This document shows positions 1 through 8,011 of a stretch of DNA of 11,163 nucleotides, piece after piece; position 1 is the first letter of the stretch; each line of letters begins with the position of its first letter. A model generated the notes under the pieces. That model searched no databases, was not told where the DNA came from, and saw only the letters and a list, made by a program, of their open reading frames with translations. The stretch comes from an uncultured Amylibacter sp. (GTDB lineage Bacteria > Pseudomonadota > Alphaproteobacteria > Rhodobacterales > Rhodobacteraceae). A program made the translations under genes and the position numbers. The stretch covers positions 1-11,163 of the forward strand of contig CALLAV010000088.1 of NCBI GenBank assembly GCA_938001995.1. The letters run 5' to 3'.

Positions 1-518
1 CCGATGGGCAAGGGCGAACTGTAGATTTCAAGCAGACGCTGATTATCTTGACGTCTAACCTTGGTAGCCAAGCGTTGAGCCAGTTGCCAGAAGGTGCGGA
101 TGCAGATTCTGCCAAGGCCGAAGTGATGCAAGCGGTGCAGGGGCATTTCCGCCCCGAATTCATCAACCGTTTGGATGAAATCGTGCTGTTTGATCGGCTG
201 AGCCGAGACAACATGGACGGGATCGTTGATATCCAGCTGGGTATTCTGGAGCGCCGTTTGGAAAGCCGTAAGATCACGTTAGAGATGGACGCGACCGCGC
301 GGACGTGGATGGCAGATCAGGGGTATGACCCTGTTTACGGTGCGCGTCCGTTAAAGCGGGTGATCCAGAAAGCACTGCAAGATCCGTTGGCGGAACTGTT
401 GCTGTCAGGCGATGTGCTGGATGGATCGAACGTGACGGTCAGCGCCAACGAAAACGGTCTGGTGATCAACGGGGTCGGGCGCGTGCCCAGAGTGCCCGTT
501 GATGAGCCTGTGCATTAA
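1..518 (+). CDS. clpB: ATP-dependent chaperone ClpB, C-terminal part (5' end outside window)
   Basis: This is the 3' end of the cytoplasmic AAA+ disaggregase ClpB, which works with DnaK/DnaJ/GrpE to pull proteins out of aggregates. About 171 codons are visible, reading in frame from base 3, so the gene starts upstream of the window. The visible part begins in the second nucleotide-binding domain at DGQGRTVDFKQTLIILTSNL, which carries the sensor-1 asparagine. FRPEFINRLDEIV follows, with the arginine-finger region, and then GYDPVYGARPLKRVIQKAL, the sensor-2 GAR motif of the D2 small domain. The short acidic C-terminal tail is normal for ClpB. A TTG at base 48 could be taken as a start, but the reading frame stays open to the window edge and the upstream residues match the family, so it is internal. 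The frame ends in TAA, and a small membrane ORF follows 11 bases later. Family assignment is very secure; heat-shock regulation is known for clpB but its promoter is not in view. Confidence 0.97.
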   Translation, partial: DGQGRTVDFKQTLIILTSNLGSQALSQLPEGADADSAKAEVMQAVQGHFRPEFINRLDEIVLFDRLSRDNMDGIVDIQLGILERRLESRKITLEMDATARTWMADQGYDPVYGARPLKRVIQKALQDPLAELLLSGDVLDGSNVTVSANENGLVINGVGRVPRVPVDEPVH

Positions 519-529
519 GGTGTGATCGC

Positions 530-655
530 ATGATCGGCTGGATCATAAAATTCGTGGCCAAGGTGATCTTCTTTTTCACCGTCAAACTCGCCATCATTTT
601 CTGGCCGATCACTTTGATCGCAGGTGGATATGTCTACCTCACCTATTTGACGTAA
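530..655 (+). CDS. small hydrophobic membrane peptide, 41 residues, function unknown
   Basis: This short ORF lies 11 bases after the clpB stop. It has an ATG start and a Shine-Dalgarno-like AAGGTG eight bases upstream. The product begins MIGWIIKFVAKVIFFFTVKL and is hydrophobic almost throughout, with two lysines in its first third. One long or two short membrane helices are possible. It ends in TAA immediately before the strong hairpin terminator at 654-683, so it would be the last cistron of the clpB transcript. I do not recognise a family. The position between clpB and the terminator, the ribosome binding site and the clean membrane-helix composition support a real gene; its small size leaves doubt. 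Confidence 0.55.
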   Translation: MIGWIIKFVAKVIFFFTVKLAIIFWPITLIAGGYVYLTYLT

Positions 656-683
656 AAAGGGGCGCTCGCTTGAGCGCCCCTTT
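654..683. terminator. bidirectional intrinsic terminator between clpB unit and fasciclin gene
   Basis: A perfect nine-base stem, GGGGCGCTC paired with GAGCGCCCC, closes a GCTT loop at 659-680. A run of A precedes it and TTT follows, so it can act on both strands. It sits between the convergent small membrane ORF and the fasciclin gene. Confidence 0.9.
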
Positions 684-700
684 CGTGTAAATGCGAGGGA

Positions 701-1183
701 TTAGGAGCCTGGCAGGATCACGGTATCGACAACGTGGATCACGCCGTTCGATGCCACGATGTCTGCGGCTGTTACTGTCGCGTCGTTTACTTTCACGCCG
801 TTCTTTGCGTTCACAGACAGTTTTTCGCCGTTCACTGTTTTCACGTTGGCCTTTTTACCTGCGATATCGCCTGACATCACTTTGGCTGGAACAACGTGGT
901 ACGTCAGGATCGCGATAAGCTGATCTTTGTTTTCTGGCTTAAGCAGTGTTTCAACTGTGCCTTCTGGCAGGGCTGCGAATGCTTCGTCTGTTGGTGCGAA
1001 GACTGTGAAAGGGCCGTCGCCTTTCAGTGTGTGTACGAGGCCGGCAGCCTTAGCAGCGGCGAGCAATGTGTTAAACGAACCTGCGGAGGCGGCTGTTTCA
1101 ACGATGTCTTTCGTGGCGCCTGCAAATGCGGCTGGTGCCATCATGAGGGCTGCGGTTGCTGCGATAAATGTTCTGCGGATCAT
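701..1183 (-). CDS. secreted fasciclin (FAS1) domain protein
   Basis: The product is a 160-residue exported protein made of a signal peptide and one FAS1 domain. Residues 1-21 are a Sec signal (MIRR followed by an alanine-rich hydrophobic stretch) with a likely cut after AFA at 19-21. The FAS1 H1 motif [14 protein letters not shown] is at about 59-72, the central TYHVV at 94-98, and the H2 motif HVVDTVILP at 150-158. The length matches bacterial single-FAS1 proteins. These are thought to act in adhesion or at the cell surface, but their exact role in bacteria is mostly unknown. The open frame runs 32 codons further upstream. I chose the inner ATG because it has a GGGAGAG ribosome binding site seven bases before it and begins the signal peptide exactly. 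The gene stands alone on the minus strand, closed by the terminator at 654-683. Confidence 0.93.
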   Translation of the reverse strand: MIRRTFIAATAALMMAPAAFAGATKDIVETAASAGSFNTLLAAAKAAGLVHTLKGDGPFTVFAPTDEAFAALPEGTVETLLKPENKDQLIAILTYHVVPAKVMSGDIAGKKANVKTVNGEKLSVNAKNGVKVNDATVTAADIVASNGVIHVVDTVILPGS

Positions 1184-1492
1184 GTGATCTCTCCCTTGAA
1201 AAGTTGTTCCCGGGATTGGGAATGACAGAGATACGGACCAAATCCGTGCCTGGATGAGTGAAGTTTTTCGAAAATGCATCTTGAAATAAAGAAGATCGAA
1301 CTAAGCTACGGCAAAATTTAAAGTCAAATAACGAACATGTGAGTGATCTAGGTTCATTTTCCTTCGATGCACGGGCCAGATTGGTTTCAGAAACCCACGA
1401 AATCGTAGGCTTTCGGTATGAGTTGTGTTTTGCATTCTGATTGTGTTGCCGCTTATCTGCGATACTATCGGCAAAACCCTTGGGAGCCTTAC
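1184..1492. other. intergenic region between divergent fasciclin and FMN-protein genes
   Basis: This 309-base gap must hold the promoters of both divergent genes. No RNA gene or coding sequence is convincing. The open frame of the downstream gene extends back to an ATG at 1418, but that stretch lacks a ribosome binding site and the expected N-terminus. An inverted repeat, ACGGA-N5-TCCGT, lies at 1233-1247, about 50 bases upstream of the fasciclin start. It could be an operator or a 5' UTR hairpin. Confidence 0.5.
1441..1468 (+). promoter_or_regulatory. candidate sigma-70 type promoter for the FMN protein-P450 pair
   Basis: TTGTGT at 1441-1446 and TACTAT at 1463-1468 are separated by 16 bases. 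The -10 matches the TATAAT consensus at four positions and the -35 matches only in TTG. Transcription would start near 1475, just before the GGGAG ribosome binding site, which agrees with the start codon chosen at 1493. The match is weak. Confidence 0.25.
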
Positions 1493-2980
1493 ATGTTTTT
1501 TATGAATGCTGTTTCAGACGTTCTGTTTTTCTTCGCTGTGCTGTTCATTTTCATCGTTGGCGTCGCTGTCTTGGCCACGCTTGTGATGTTCGTGATCGAC
1601 CGCACGCAAACGGGGGATGCGGTGCGCCGCAACTATCCTGTTGTCGGGCGATTTCGCCATTTGTTTACAGAAATGGGGGAGTTCTTTCGCCAGTACTTCT
1701 TTGCGATGGACCGCGAGGAGTTGCCGTTTAACCGTGCGCAGCGCGATTATGTGAAACGGGCGACGACGGGCAAGGGCAATACAATTGCGTTTGGCTCTAC
1801 GCGGAACTTGTCGATTCCCGGCACACCTATCTTTGTGAACGCGCCGTTTCCGCCGCTAGATGAGCAGGCAGCCAAGACTGAACCGATGCAAATTGGGCCT
1901 TATTGTCGGACGCCGTATATGGCGCCTTCGATTTTCAACATTTCAGGAATGAGCTTTGGCGCATTGTCCAAACCTGCGGTCAAAGCGCTGTCACGCGGGG
2001 CTAAGCAGGCGGGGATTTGGTACAACACGGGCGAGGGCGGTCTGAGCCCGTACCACCTGCAAGGGGAATGCGATCTGGTTTTTCAGATCGGCACAGCGAA
2101 ATACGGGGTGCGCGATGAAGAGGGCAACTTGTCCGATGACAAGCTGCGCGCGATTGCGGCCCATGACAGCGTGCGCATGTTCGAAGTCAAAATGGCGCAA
2201 GGCGCGAAACCCGGTAAGGGCGGCATTCTGCCTGCGGAGAAGGTGACCAAGCGGATCGCGGAAATTCGCGGCATCCGCGAAGGCGAGGCGTCCATCAGTC
2301 CGAACCGTCATTTGGATATCAATTCTGTCGGAGAGTTGTTGGATTTCATAGCACGCGTGCGCGAAGTGACGGGCAAGCCTGTCGGTTTTAAGACTGTCGT
2401 CAGTGACGAAGGACCAATGCGAGAGTTGTTTGAAGAAATCAAAAAACGTGGGGATGAAAGCGCACCTGATTTTATCACCGTGGACAGTGGTGACGGGGGG
2501 ACGGGCGCAAGCCCGATGCCGTTGATGGATTTGGTGGGCGTGACTATCCGCGAGAGCCTGCCGATGATGTCTGATTTGCTGGTAGAATACAGCCTACGCG
2601 ATCGTATTCGGCTCATTGCCAGCGGGAAGTTGATGGTTCCAGGAGATGTGGCTTGGGCGTTGGCGGCGGGGGCGGATTTTGTGACGTCTGCGCGGGGGTT
2701 CATGTTCTCGCTCGGGTGTATTCAAGCGCTCAAGTGTAACAAGAATACCTGTCCGACGGGCATAACCACCCATGATCCGCGCTTCCAAAAGGGGCTCGTG
2801 CCGAAAGACAAATTCGACAAGGTTGCGAATTATGCCAAGACTATGATCAAAGAAGTCGAAGTGATTGCGCATTCCGTTGGCGTGACCGAGCCGCGTGGTA
2901 TCAGGCGGCACCATGTGCGGATTGTGCAGGATAATGGACGATCAGTGCGGATGGATGAGATTTGGCCAAGACCGAAGTGA
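1493..2980 (+). CDS. membrane-anchored FMN-binding glutamate synthase family protein
   Basis: The 495-residue product is a stand-alone version of the FMN and Fe-S synthase domain of glutamate synthase (GltB-like, Pfam Glu_synthase), without the amidotransferase domain. Residues about 8-36 form a membrane helix. ISGMSFGALSKPAVKALSRG at 150-169 begins the flavin barrel, followed by GEGGLSPYHLQG. DGGTGAS at 334-340 is the phosphate-binding loop typical of the family. Cysteines 409, 415 and 420 have the C-x5-C-x4-C spacing that holds the 3Fe-4S cluster in glutamate synthase. A redox role at the cytoplasmic face of the membrane is likely, but the substrate of these single-domain proteins is not established and glutamate synthesis should not be assumed. 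I chose the ATG at 1493 because GGGAG lies six bases upstream and the membrane helix follows directly; an ATG at 1418 would add 25 poorly supported residues. The stop overlaps the start of the P450 gene, so the two are probably co-transcribed. Confidence 0.9.
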   Translation: MFFMNAVSDVLFFFAVLFIFIVGVAVLATLVMFVIDRTQTGDAVRRNYPVVGRFRHLFTEMGEFFRQYFFAMDREELPFNRAQRDYVKRATTGKGNTIAFGSTRNLSIPGTPIFVNAPFPPLDEQAAKTEPMQIGPYCRTPYMAPSIFNISGMSFGALSKPAVKALSRGAKQAGIWYNTGEGGLSPYHLQGECDLVFQIGTAKYGVRDEEGNLSDDKLRAIAAHDSVRMFEVKMAQGAKPGKGGILPAEKVTKRIAEIRGIREGEASISPNRHLDINSVGELLDFIARVREVTGKPVGFKTVVSDEGPMRELFEEIKKRGDESAPDFITVDSGDGGTGASPMPLMDLVGVTIRESLPMMSDLLVEYSLRDRIRLIASGKLMVPGDVAWALAAGADFVTSARGFMFSLGCIQALKCNKNTCPTGITTHDPRFQKGLVPKDKFDKVANYAKTMIKEVEVIAHSVGVTEPRGIRRHHVRIVQDNGRSVRMDEIWPRPK

Positions 2981-4146
2981 TACCTCAATACGATATTGAT
3001 TTTTACAGCGATGCGGTGATCCGTGATCCGCTGCCCCACTATGCGGCGCTGCGAGATTTGGGACCAGTGGCGTGGTTGCCTGCGCAAAATGCCTATGTGC
3101 TGACGCGGTACGATCAAGTGGTCGAGGCGTTGCGCAAACCTGATGTGTTTCGATCTGGCGAGGGGCTGTCGCTGAACACTGATGTAAATGCGCTGTTGAA
3201 AGGATCGACGCTGAATTCGGATGGCGAGCGACATCGCCAAACACGCAGCATTACCGCAACGCCGATCAATCCCAAAGGGTTGGTGGAATTGACACCCTAT
3301 ATAGAGAGTGCGGCGGAGCGGTTGGCGGATGTGTTGGCAGAACGTGGATCATTTGATGTGGTTGCGGATTTTGCGCAAGTGCTGCCGCTGACCATTGTGA
3401 CGGAACTGGTGGGCCTGCCTGATGGGGGGCGGGAGAATATGTTGAAGTGGGCGTCGGCCACGTTCAACCTGTTCGAAGGGTTTAACCAGCGCTCCCAAGA
3501 TGCGTTTGATGACATGCGCGAGTTGCAGGCGTTCTTGCGCGCCGAAGGGCGGCCAGAACGTTTGAAAGAGGGCGGTCTGGCGCGGCGGATATTTGAGGAA
3601 GCGCCCGCAAAAGGATTTTCCCAAGCAGAAGCGGCGCAATTGATGCGAGATTATATCAACCCGTCGCTTGATACGACGATTTCGGCGCTGGGCTTTGCGG
3701 CCTATCATTTTGCCAGGGACCCTGCGCAGTGGGATTTGCTGCGCGATGATCCGAGCTTGATCCCGAATGCGATTGAGGAAGTGGTGCGCTTGTCGACGCC
3801 GATCCGCGCGTTTTCGCGGTTTGTGGCTGAAGATTATGAGATGAGCGGCGTGACCATTCCGCAAGGCAGCCGTGTGATCGTGGTTTATGCCAGCGCGAAC
3901 CGTGATGAACGGGTGTTTGAAAACCCAGATGAGTTTGATGTAACCCGCAATGTGCGCAAGCATGTGGGGTTCGGGCATGGGGTGCATATGTGCATGGGGC
4001 TGCATCTGGCGCGGCTGGAAATGCGCAGCGTTCTGGCGGCTATGGTGAAACGTGTTGCGCGGTGGGAGTTGGATGGGGAGTCGACGCTCGCTATGAATAA
4101 CACCATCCGCGCGTTTGAACGGTTGCCTGTGCGGATTATCGGTTGA
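2962..4146 (+). CDS. cytochrome P450
   Basis: The product is a soluble bacterial P450 of 394 residues, a heme-thiolate monooxygenase that needs an external electron donor. The heme-binding signature FGHGVHMCMG spans 337-346, with C344 as the axial thiolate. The K-helix ExxR pair is E273 and R276. The I-helix reads NPSLDTT around 233-239: the D237-T238 acid-alcohol pair is kept, but the usual A/G-G before it is replaced by P-S. The substrate cannot be read from the sequence. The start is uncertain. TTG at 2962 gives a 19-base overlap with the upstream gene, and GTG at 2977 gives a four-base GTGA overlap typical of coupled translation; neither has a strong ribosome binding site. The 3' end overlaps the convergent serine hydrolase gene by 11 bases. 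No ferredoxin or ferredoxin reductase gene is in the window, so the electron donor is either elsewhere or is the FMN/Fe-S neighbour, which is speculation. Confidence 0.95.
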   Translation: MAKTEVIPQYDIDFYSDAVIRDPLPHYAALRDLGPVAWLPAQNAYVLTRYDQVVEALRKPDVFRSGEGLSLNTDVNALLKGSTLNSDGERHRQTRSITATPINPKGLVELTPYIESAAERLADVLAERGSFDVVADFAQVLPLTIVTELVGLPDGGRENMLKWASATFNLFEGFNQRSQDAFDDMRELQAFLRAEGRPERLKEGGLARRIFEEAPAKGFSQAEAAQLMRDYINPSLDTTISALGFAAYHFARDPAQWDLLRDDPSLIPNAIEEVVRLSTPIRAFSRFVAEDYEMSGVTIPQGSRVIVVYASANRDERVFENPDEFDVTRNVRKHVGFGHGVHMCMGLHLARLEMRSVLAAMVKRVARWELDGESTLAMNNTIRAFERLPVRIIG

Positions 4147-5119
4147 AAACGCCTTTTACCATTGCAGTATCAAGCGCGCGCATTTGATCCCAATCGAGAC
4201 ATTTGTCGTGGGTCACGACGACAGACATCTTGCCCTCGTAATAGGCAAAGAAACTGCCACCAGAGTTTTTACGCCCAAAACATAGCAATCCAAAGTGCCA
4301 ATAGTTGTAGCCCTTGTTAAAGGTGCGCCAAGACACACCCATACCGTAGTTCACTTTTGGGTTCAGAGCGGTGCTGGGGAATTGCGTTGGAGCCGTACCA
4401 AGTTGTGTGTTTGGGCCAAAGTTGCCAATCAGAAATCTGTTATAGTCATCCGCCGTCATGGACCAGCCGCCCCACGCCGCAAAAGGGCCGTATATAGAAG
4501 TCAGATTTGCCGTGGTAATACCGTGCGGAAGTAGCACGGCTTTGGCGCAATAAGACTCGTAGGATTGGCCAGTTGCCACTTCGATCATACGGCCAAGAAT
4601 GGCGTAGTTTTCGTTGTTATAGGCATAGGCATCGCGTTTGGCGTTTTGTGCAACGCGCCCAAGGGCGGTTTGTGTGGCGGCGTGGTGTTGGATGGTTTCA
4701 CCACCAACCCATTTCATCATGGCGCGTTGCGTTGCATCAGGCGCGAGCCCTGATCCGTGGCTGATAAGCTGTGCAACTGTGATGTCCGCGTTTTTGGGTG
4801 CGATTGTGACTGTATCGCCCAGCAAGGATCCCACAGTATTTGAATATGAAATCAAACCAGCATCGACGGCGTGTTTGGTACAGACAGCCGTGATAGCTTT
4901 TGACAGGCTGGCAAAACCCATAACCGTTTGCGCGTCTGTGTTCAGCCCTTCGGACATCACGATCTTACCGCCCTTCGTGACCGATATTGTCGAAGTCTTG
5001 ATCCCAGCCCCGTCTGCCCATGCTTTCCAATTCGCAGCAATCCGTTCTAATTGCGTGCCAGCGGTCGCAGACAGGGGCAAGAAAAGCGCGGTGGTCAGGG
5101 CAAGGCAGAGCATTTTCAT
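4136..5119 (-). CDS. exported serine hydrolase, class C beta-lactamase/esterase-like
   Basis: The 327-residue product belongs to the beta-lactamase-related serine hydrolase family (penicillin-binding-protein fold). A Sec signal occupies residues 1-20, with a likely cut after SATA, so the enzyme is periplasmic or secreted. The active-site S-x-x-K is SLSK at 71-74, with S71 the nucleophile and K74 the base. The second motif, Y-x-N, is YNN at 167-169. The third is HFG at 275-277, in place of the KTG of true beta-lactamases; H-x-G is common in esterase and peptidase members. Esterase, D-amino-acid peptidase or amidase activity is as likely as lactam hydrolysis. Four cysteines (80, 191, 280, 307) remain after signal removal and could form disulfides. 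I chose the ATG at 5119 because AAAGGA lies nine bases upstream and the signal peptide starts there; the open frame continues 31 codons upstream without support. A TACAAT -10-like element lies at 5144-5149 on this strand. Confidence 0.88.
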   Translation of the reverse strand: MKMLCLALTTALFLPLSATAGTQLERIAANWKAWADGAGIKTSTISVTKGGKIVMSEGLNTDAQTVMGFASLSKAITAVCTKHAVDAGLISYSNTVGSLLGDTVTIAPKNADITVAQLISHGSGLAPDATQRAMMKWVGGETIQHHAATQTALGRVAQNAKRDAYAYNNENYAILGRMIEVATGQSYESYCAKAVLLPHGITTANLTSIYGPFAAWGGWSMTADDYNRFLIGNFGPNTQLGTAPTQFPSTALNPKVNYGMGVSWRTFNKGYNYWHFGLLCFGRKNSGGSFFAYYEGKMSVVVTHDKCLDWDQMRALDTAMVKGVFNR

Positions 5120-5244
5120 AGTGGTATCCTTTGTGTTGACCAAATTGTAACCTTTCCAACAAGGTCGTGAACAGGGGTGTTTTGCGTTGGAAAAAGCCGT
5201 CGTGTAGGCCACCTTAGGTGCAGAAAAGAAAAGGAACGCAGTCT

Positions 5245-6177
5245 ATGGCCCGTTATAAAAGTGATCTGAAGTATTCGGCTGTGACGCCCAAAGCAGATTT
5301 CATGAACCGCCGCCAATTGATGGCTGGCGCAGCCGGGCTTGGCCTTGCGGCGGGTCTCGGGTTGCCAGCGGCAGCGGCAAAATTGAATGCGGCGAAGACC
5401 GCATATGGTGCTGGGCTGGAGCTGACATCGCTTGAGGATGTGAAGACGTACAACAACTTTTACGAGTTTGGGACGGGCAAGGGCGATCCCGCAAAATACG
5501 CATCAGCGCTGACGACGGATCCTTGGTCTGTGGAAATTGGCGGTTTGGTGAACAAGCCTGGTAATTACGCGCTTGAGGACATCCTAAAAGACATGACGCT
5601 AGAGGAACGCATTTATCGGTTCCGCTGTGTTGAGGCATGGTCGATGGTTGTGCCTTGGGTTGGGTTCCAACTGTCCGATCTGATCGCCAAGGCTGATCCG
5701 CAAGGGAACGCGAAATATGTGGCCTTTGAAACGCTGTTGCGCCCTGAAGAAATGCATGGGCAGAAAAGCGGGTCTTTCCCGTGGCCCTATGTTGAAGGTC
5801 TGCGCATGGACGAAGCGATGCATCCGCTGACGATCATGGCGACGGGGCTGTATGATGAAGCGCTTCCAAATCAGAACGGCGCGCCGCTGCGCTTGGTCGT
5901 GCCTTGGAAGTATGGGTTCAAATCCATCAAGTCGATTGTGAAGATCACCCTGACCGAAGAAGAGCCTCCGACCACGTGGAACAAACTGAACGCGCGGGAA
6001 TATGGGTTTTATTCAAACGTAAATCCCGAAGTGAATCACCCGCGTTGGTCACAGGCGTCCCATCGGATCATCGGGTCAGGTCTGTTTGCCAAGAAAGAGC
6101 CAACGTTGAAGTTCAATGGATACGGCGACGAGGTGGCCAGCCTTTATGACGGTATGGACCTGTCGAAGTTTTACTAA
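5245..6177 (+). CDS. msrP: protein-methionine-sulfoxide reductase catalytic subunit MsrP
   Basis: MsrP (formerly YedY) is a periplasmic molybdopterin enzyme that reduces methionine sulfoxide in oxidised envelope proteins, receiving electrons from the membrane heme protein MsrQ. The 310-residue product has a twin-arginine signal, NRRQLMAG, starting at N21 with R22-R23, followed by an alanine/glycine-rich hydrophobic stretch ending about residue 45. The molybdenum ligand is C128 in [30 protein letters not shown] and [16 protein letters not shown] are typical sulfite-oxidase-fold segments. The length matches the family. I chose the ATG at 5245 because AAGGA lies nine bases upstream; the frame extends nine codons further back. 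The partner msrQ is present but about 1.9 kb downstream, beyond a gene on the other strand. A strong terminator follows the stop, so the two are not one simple transcript. Confidence 0.96.
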   Translation: MARYKSDLKYSAVTPKADFMNRRQLMAGAAGLGLAAGLGLPAAAAKLNAAKTAYGAGLELTSLEDVKTYNNFYEFGTGKGDPAKYASALTTDPWSVEIGGLVNKPGNYALEDILKDMTLEERIYRFRCVEAWSMVVPWVGFQLSDLIAKADPQGNAKYVAFETLLRPEEMHGQKSGSFPWPYVEGLRMDEAMHPLTIMATGLYDEALPNQNGAPLRLVVPWKYGFKSIKSIVKITLTEEEPPTTWNKLNAREYGFYSNVNPEVNHPRWSQASHRIIGSGLFAKKEPTLKFNGYGDEVASLYDGMDLSKFY

Positions 6178-6197
6178 GGCCACGACACATCAAATTG

Positions 6198-6232
6198 AAA
6201 CGCGACCGTCAGGATTCTGATCGGTCGCGTTT
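6198..6232. terminator. bidirectional intrinsic terminator between msrP and GFA gene
   Basis: A perfect 11-base stem, AAACGCGACCG (6198-6208) with CGGTCGCGTTT (6222-6232), encloses a 13-base loop that itself contains the inverted pair TCAG/CTGA. AAA and TTT at the stem base allow termination on both strands. The loop and right arm are inside the last eight codons, stop included, of the convergent GFA gene. Confidence 0.88.
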
Positions 6233-6586
6233 GTGTTTCTGGGTGTTGGCAAGGTTTGGCAGCCAGTCCTCACGTCGGTCGGTCCACAACTCATAGGTCG
6301 GCGTAAACTGATTGGGTTCGTCTAGAATGCCGAGGTGGATTTCCACCTCTCCGTCTGATGTGGCAAAAACAGATGATCCACAGGTCGGGCAAAAGTGCCG
6401 GTTTTTATAATGTGCCGTTTCCCCTTTTATGGTCACATCAGATGGATCAAACGTGGCAGCTGCGTAGAACACCGCGCCGTGGTGTTTGCGGCAATCCATG
6501 CAATGACAGATGCCGACGCTTTTGGGTTCGCCGGTCGCTGTGATTTGGATTGCGCCGCAGGTGCAGCGGCCTGTGTGTTGGGTCAT
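6209..6586 (-). CDS. GFA-family (CENP-V/GFA domain) zinc-binding protein
   Basis: The product is 125 residues long and consists of a single GFA domain (Pfam PF04828). Zinc-binding cysteines appear in the expected order: C8-T-C10-G near the start, C27-H-C29-x-x-C32, and C66-P-T-C69-G. The name comes from a glutathione-dependent formaldehyde-activating enzyme, but catalysis is doubted for most members, so only a zinc-binding protein of unknown role can be stated. The ATG has AAAGGA nine bases upstream. The last residues, KRDRSES, are encoded by the loop and arm of the terminator shared with msrP. The gene is divergent from the TPR gene with 124 bases between the starts and has no functional link to the flanking msr genes that I can see. 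Confidence 0.9.
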   Translation of the reverse strand: MTQHTGRCTCGAIQITATGEPKSVGICHCMDCRKHHGAVFYAAATFDPSDVTIKGETAHYKNRHFCPTCGSSVFATSDGEVEIHLGILDEPNQFTPTYELWTDRREDWLPNLANTQKHKRDRSES

Positions 6587-6710
6587 GATTTTTGTCCTTT
6601 GCGCCAGCGTATCGGTTCCGCGACTTAGGGTCCATGAACTGCATGAATGTGATTTGCGTTTGGTGCGGGCTGCATTAGGTTTGTGTCAAAACCTGGGAAC
6701 GGAGACGCCG

Positions 6711-7973
6711 ATGCTACGCGATCGATATGACAATCAGATTTCAACATCTTCGGATGCGGCACGGGATCTTTATATAGCTGGTGTGGATCGCGTGCTGTCG
6801 GGTGCGGCGGATATGACGACCCCGTTTAAGGCCGCGATTGATGCTGACGACAGTTTTGCTTTGGCACATTCGGGTTTGGCGCGTGCGCTGGTTCTCGCAA
6901 ATGACATGTCTGGGGCGAAAGCCGCGCTGTCGCGTGCGATTGAGGTTTCTGGTGGCGCGACGGCACGGGAGCTGTCCCATCTAAACGTGATGCATTTGCA
7001 ATTTGGTGGCAAAGCGGCTGAGGCCTTGGTCGCGATGAACGAACATCTGGTGGATCACCCGCGCGATGCAATAATCGCAGGGCTGAGCACGGGTGTATTC
7101 GGAATGATCGGGTTTTCAGGGCACAAAGGGCGCGAGGCAGAGTTGCTGGCGTTCACTTCGGCGCTTGCGCCCCATTACGGTGACGATTGGTGGATGCTGA
7201 CGCAGCACGCGTTTTCGCTGTGCGAGGTCGGCAAGTTGGCAGAGGCGGGGAAATTGGTGGACCGCTCGCTTGCTATTAAGCGGGAACATTCCCACGCAGC
7301 CCACGTGCGTTCGCATGTCTATTACGAAGCGGGCAACCTGACGGATGGGATCGGTTTCTTGGAAGACTGGATGCCGAGCTATGATCGCGCTGGCATGATG
7401 CACGGGCATTTGGCATGGCACGTCGCACTTTGGGCGCTTGAACAGGGCGATACGGATAAGATGTGGACTTGGGTCGATACAGAAGTGAAGCCTGATGCAT
7501 CGATTGGCTTGCCGATCAATATTATCACAGACACGGCGTCTATCTTATATCGCGCTGAATTGGCGGGCCAGACGGTAGACCCTGCGCGATGGCAGCACAT
7601 TAGCGAATATGCGTCCAAAGCCTTTCCACGGGTTGGGAACAGTTTCATCGATATGCACGCAGCTTTGGCCCACGCGATGGCGGGGCGGCAGGATGCGTTG
7701 CGCGACTATATAGATGCAGCCAAGGGGTTCGCGGCGGATGTGGTGCAGGATTGCGCAAGGGCGTTTGATGCGATTGCGCGGCAGGATTGGGCGGGCGCGA
7801 CGACTGCGCTGTCAGCGGCGTTGGTCGATGATGCGCGATTGGGTGGCAGTCGGGCGCAGCGGGATTTGCTGGAGTTTAGTTTGGTGAATGTGCTTTTGCG
7901 CCAAGGCAAAGGCGAAGAGGCCGAACGGATCATTGGTTTGCGTCGGCCTTTGCGTGCGCACGGAGTGCACTGA
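6711..7973 (+). CDS. TPR protein, TTC38-like
   Basis: The 420-residue protein is mostly alpha-helical, with repeated helix pairs. It resembles the tetratricopeptide repeat protein 38 (TTC38) family, common but uncharacterised in alphaproteobacteria. Supporting segments are HAAHVRSHVYYEAG at 195-208, a GFLEDWMPSY stretch at about 215-224, and HGHLAWHVALWALEQGD at 231-247. No signal peptide or membrane segment is seen, so it is probably cytoplasmic and mediates protein contacts; a catalytic role is not known. I chose the ATG at 6711 because GGAG lies six bases upstream. The open frame extends 67 codons further upstream, but those would overlap the divergent GFA gene. It lies between msrP and msrQ on the same strand, 90 bases before msrQ, and may share a transcript with msrQ. 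Confidence 0.85.
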   Translation: MLRDRYDNQISTSSDAARDLYIAGVDRVLSGAADMTTPFKAAIDADDSFALAHSGLARALVLANDMSGAKAALSRAIEVSGGATARELSHLNVMHLQFGGKAAEALVAMNEHLVDHPRDAIIAGLSTGVFGMIGFSGHKGREAELLAFTSALAPHYGDDWWMLTQHAFSLCEVGKLAEAGKLVDRSLAIKREHSHAAHVRSHVYYEAGNLTDGIGFLEDWMPSYDRAGMMHGHLAWHVALWALEQGDTDKMWTWVDTEVKPDASIGLPINIITDTASILYRAELAGQTVDPARWQHISEYASKAFPRVGNSFIDMHAALAHAMAGRQDALRDYIDAAKGFAADVVQDCARAFDAIARQDWAGATTALSAALVDDARLGGSRAQRDLLEFSLVNVLLRQGKGEEAERIIGLRRPLRAHGVH

Positions 7974-8011
7974 AACATTTCTGACAGTCGAGTTAAGCGC
8001 GCGTATTCCTT

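Noticed and set aside
1418..1492. N-terminal extension of the FMN-binding protein from ATG 1418
   Set aside because: It has no ribosome binding site, adds 25 residues not expected before the membrane anchor, and a well-spaced GGGAG supports ATG 1493.
4136..5119. true beta-lactamase (antibiotic resistance gene)
   Set aside because: The S-x-x-K and Y-x-N motifs are present, but the third motif is HFG, not KTG, which is common in non-lactamase family members, so resistance cannot be claimed.
5113..5244. promoter pair for msrP starting at TTGCGT near 5182
   Set aside because: The matching -10 position has only two consensus bases, so a promoter cannot be supported.
6510..6710. N-terminal extension of the TPR protein over the GFA gene
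   Set aside because: The extension overlaps the divergent GFA coding region and its promoter area; ATG 6711 has a good ribosome binding site.
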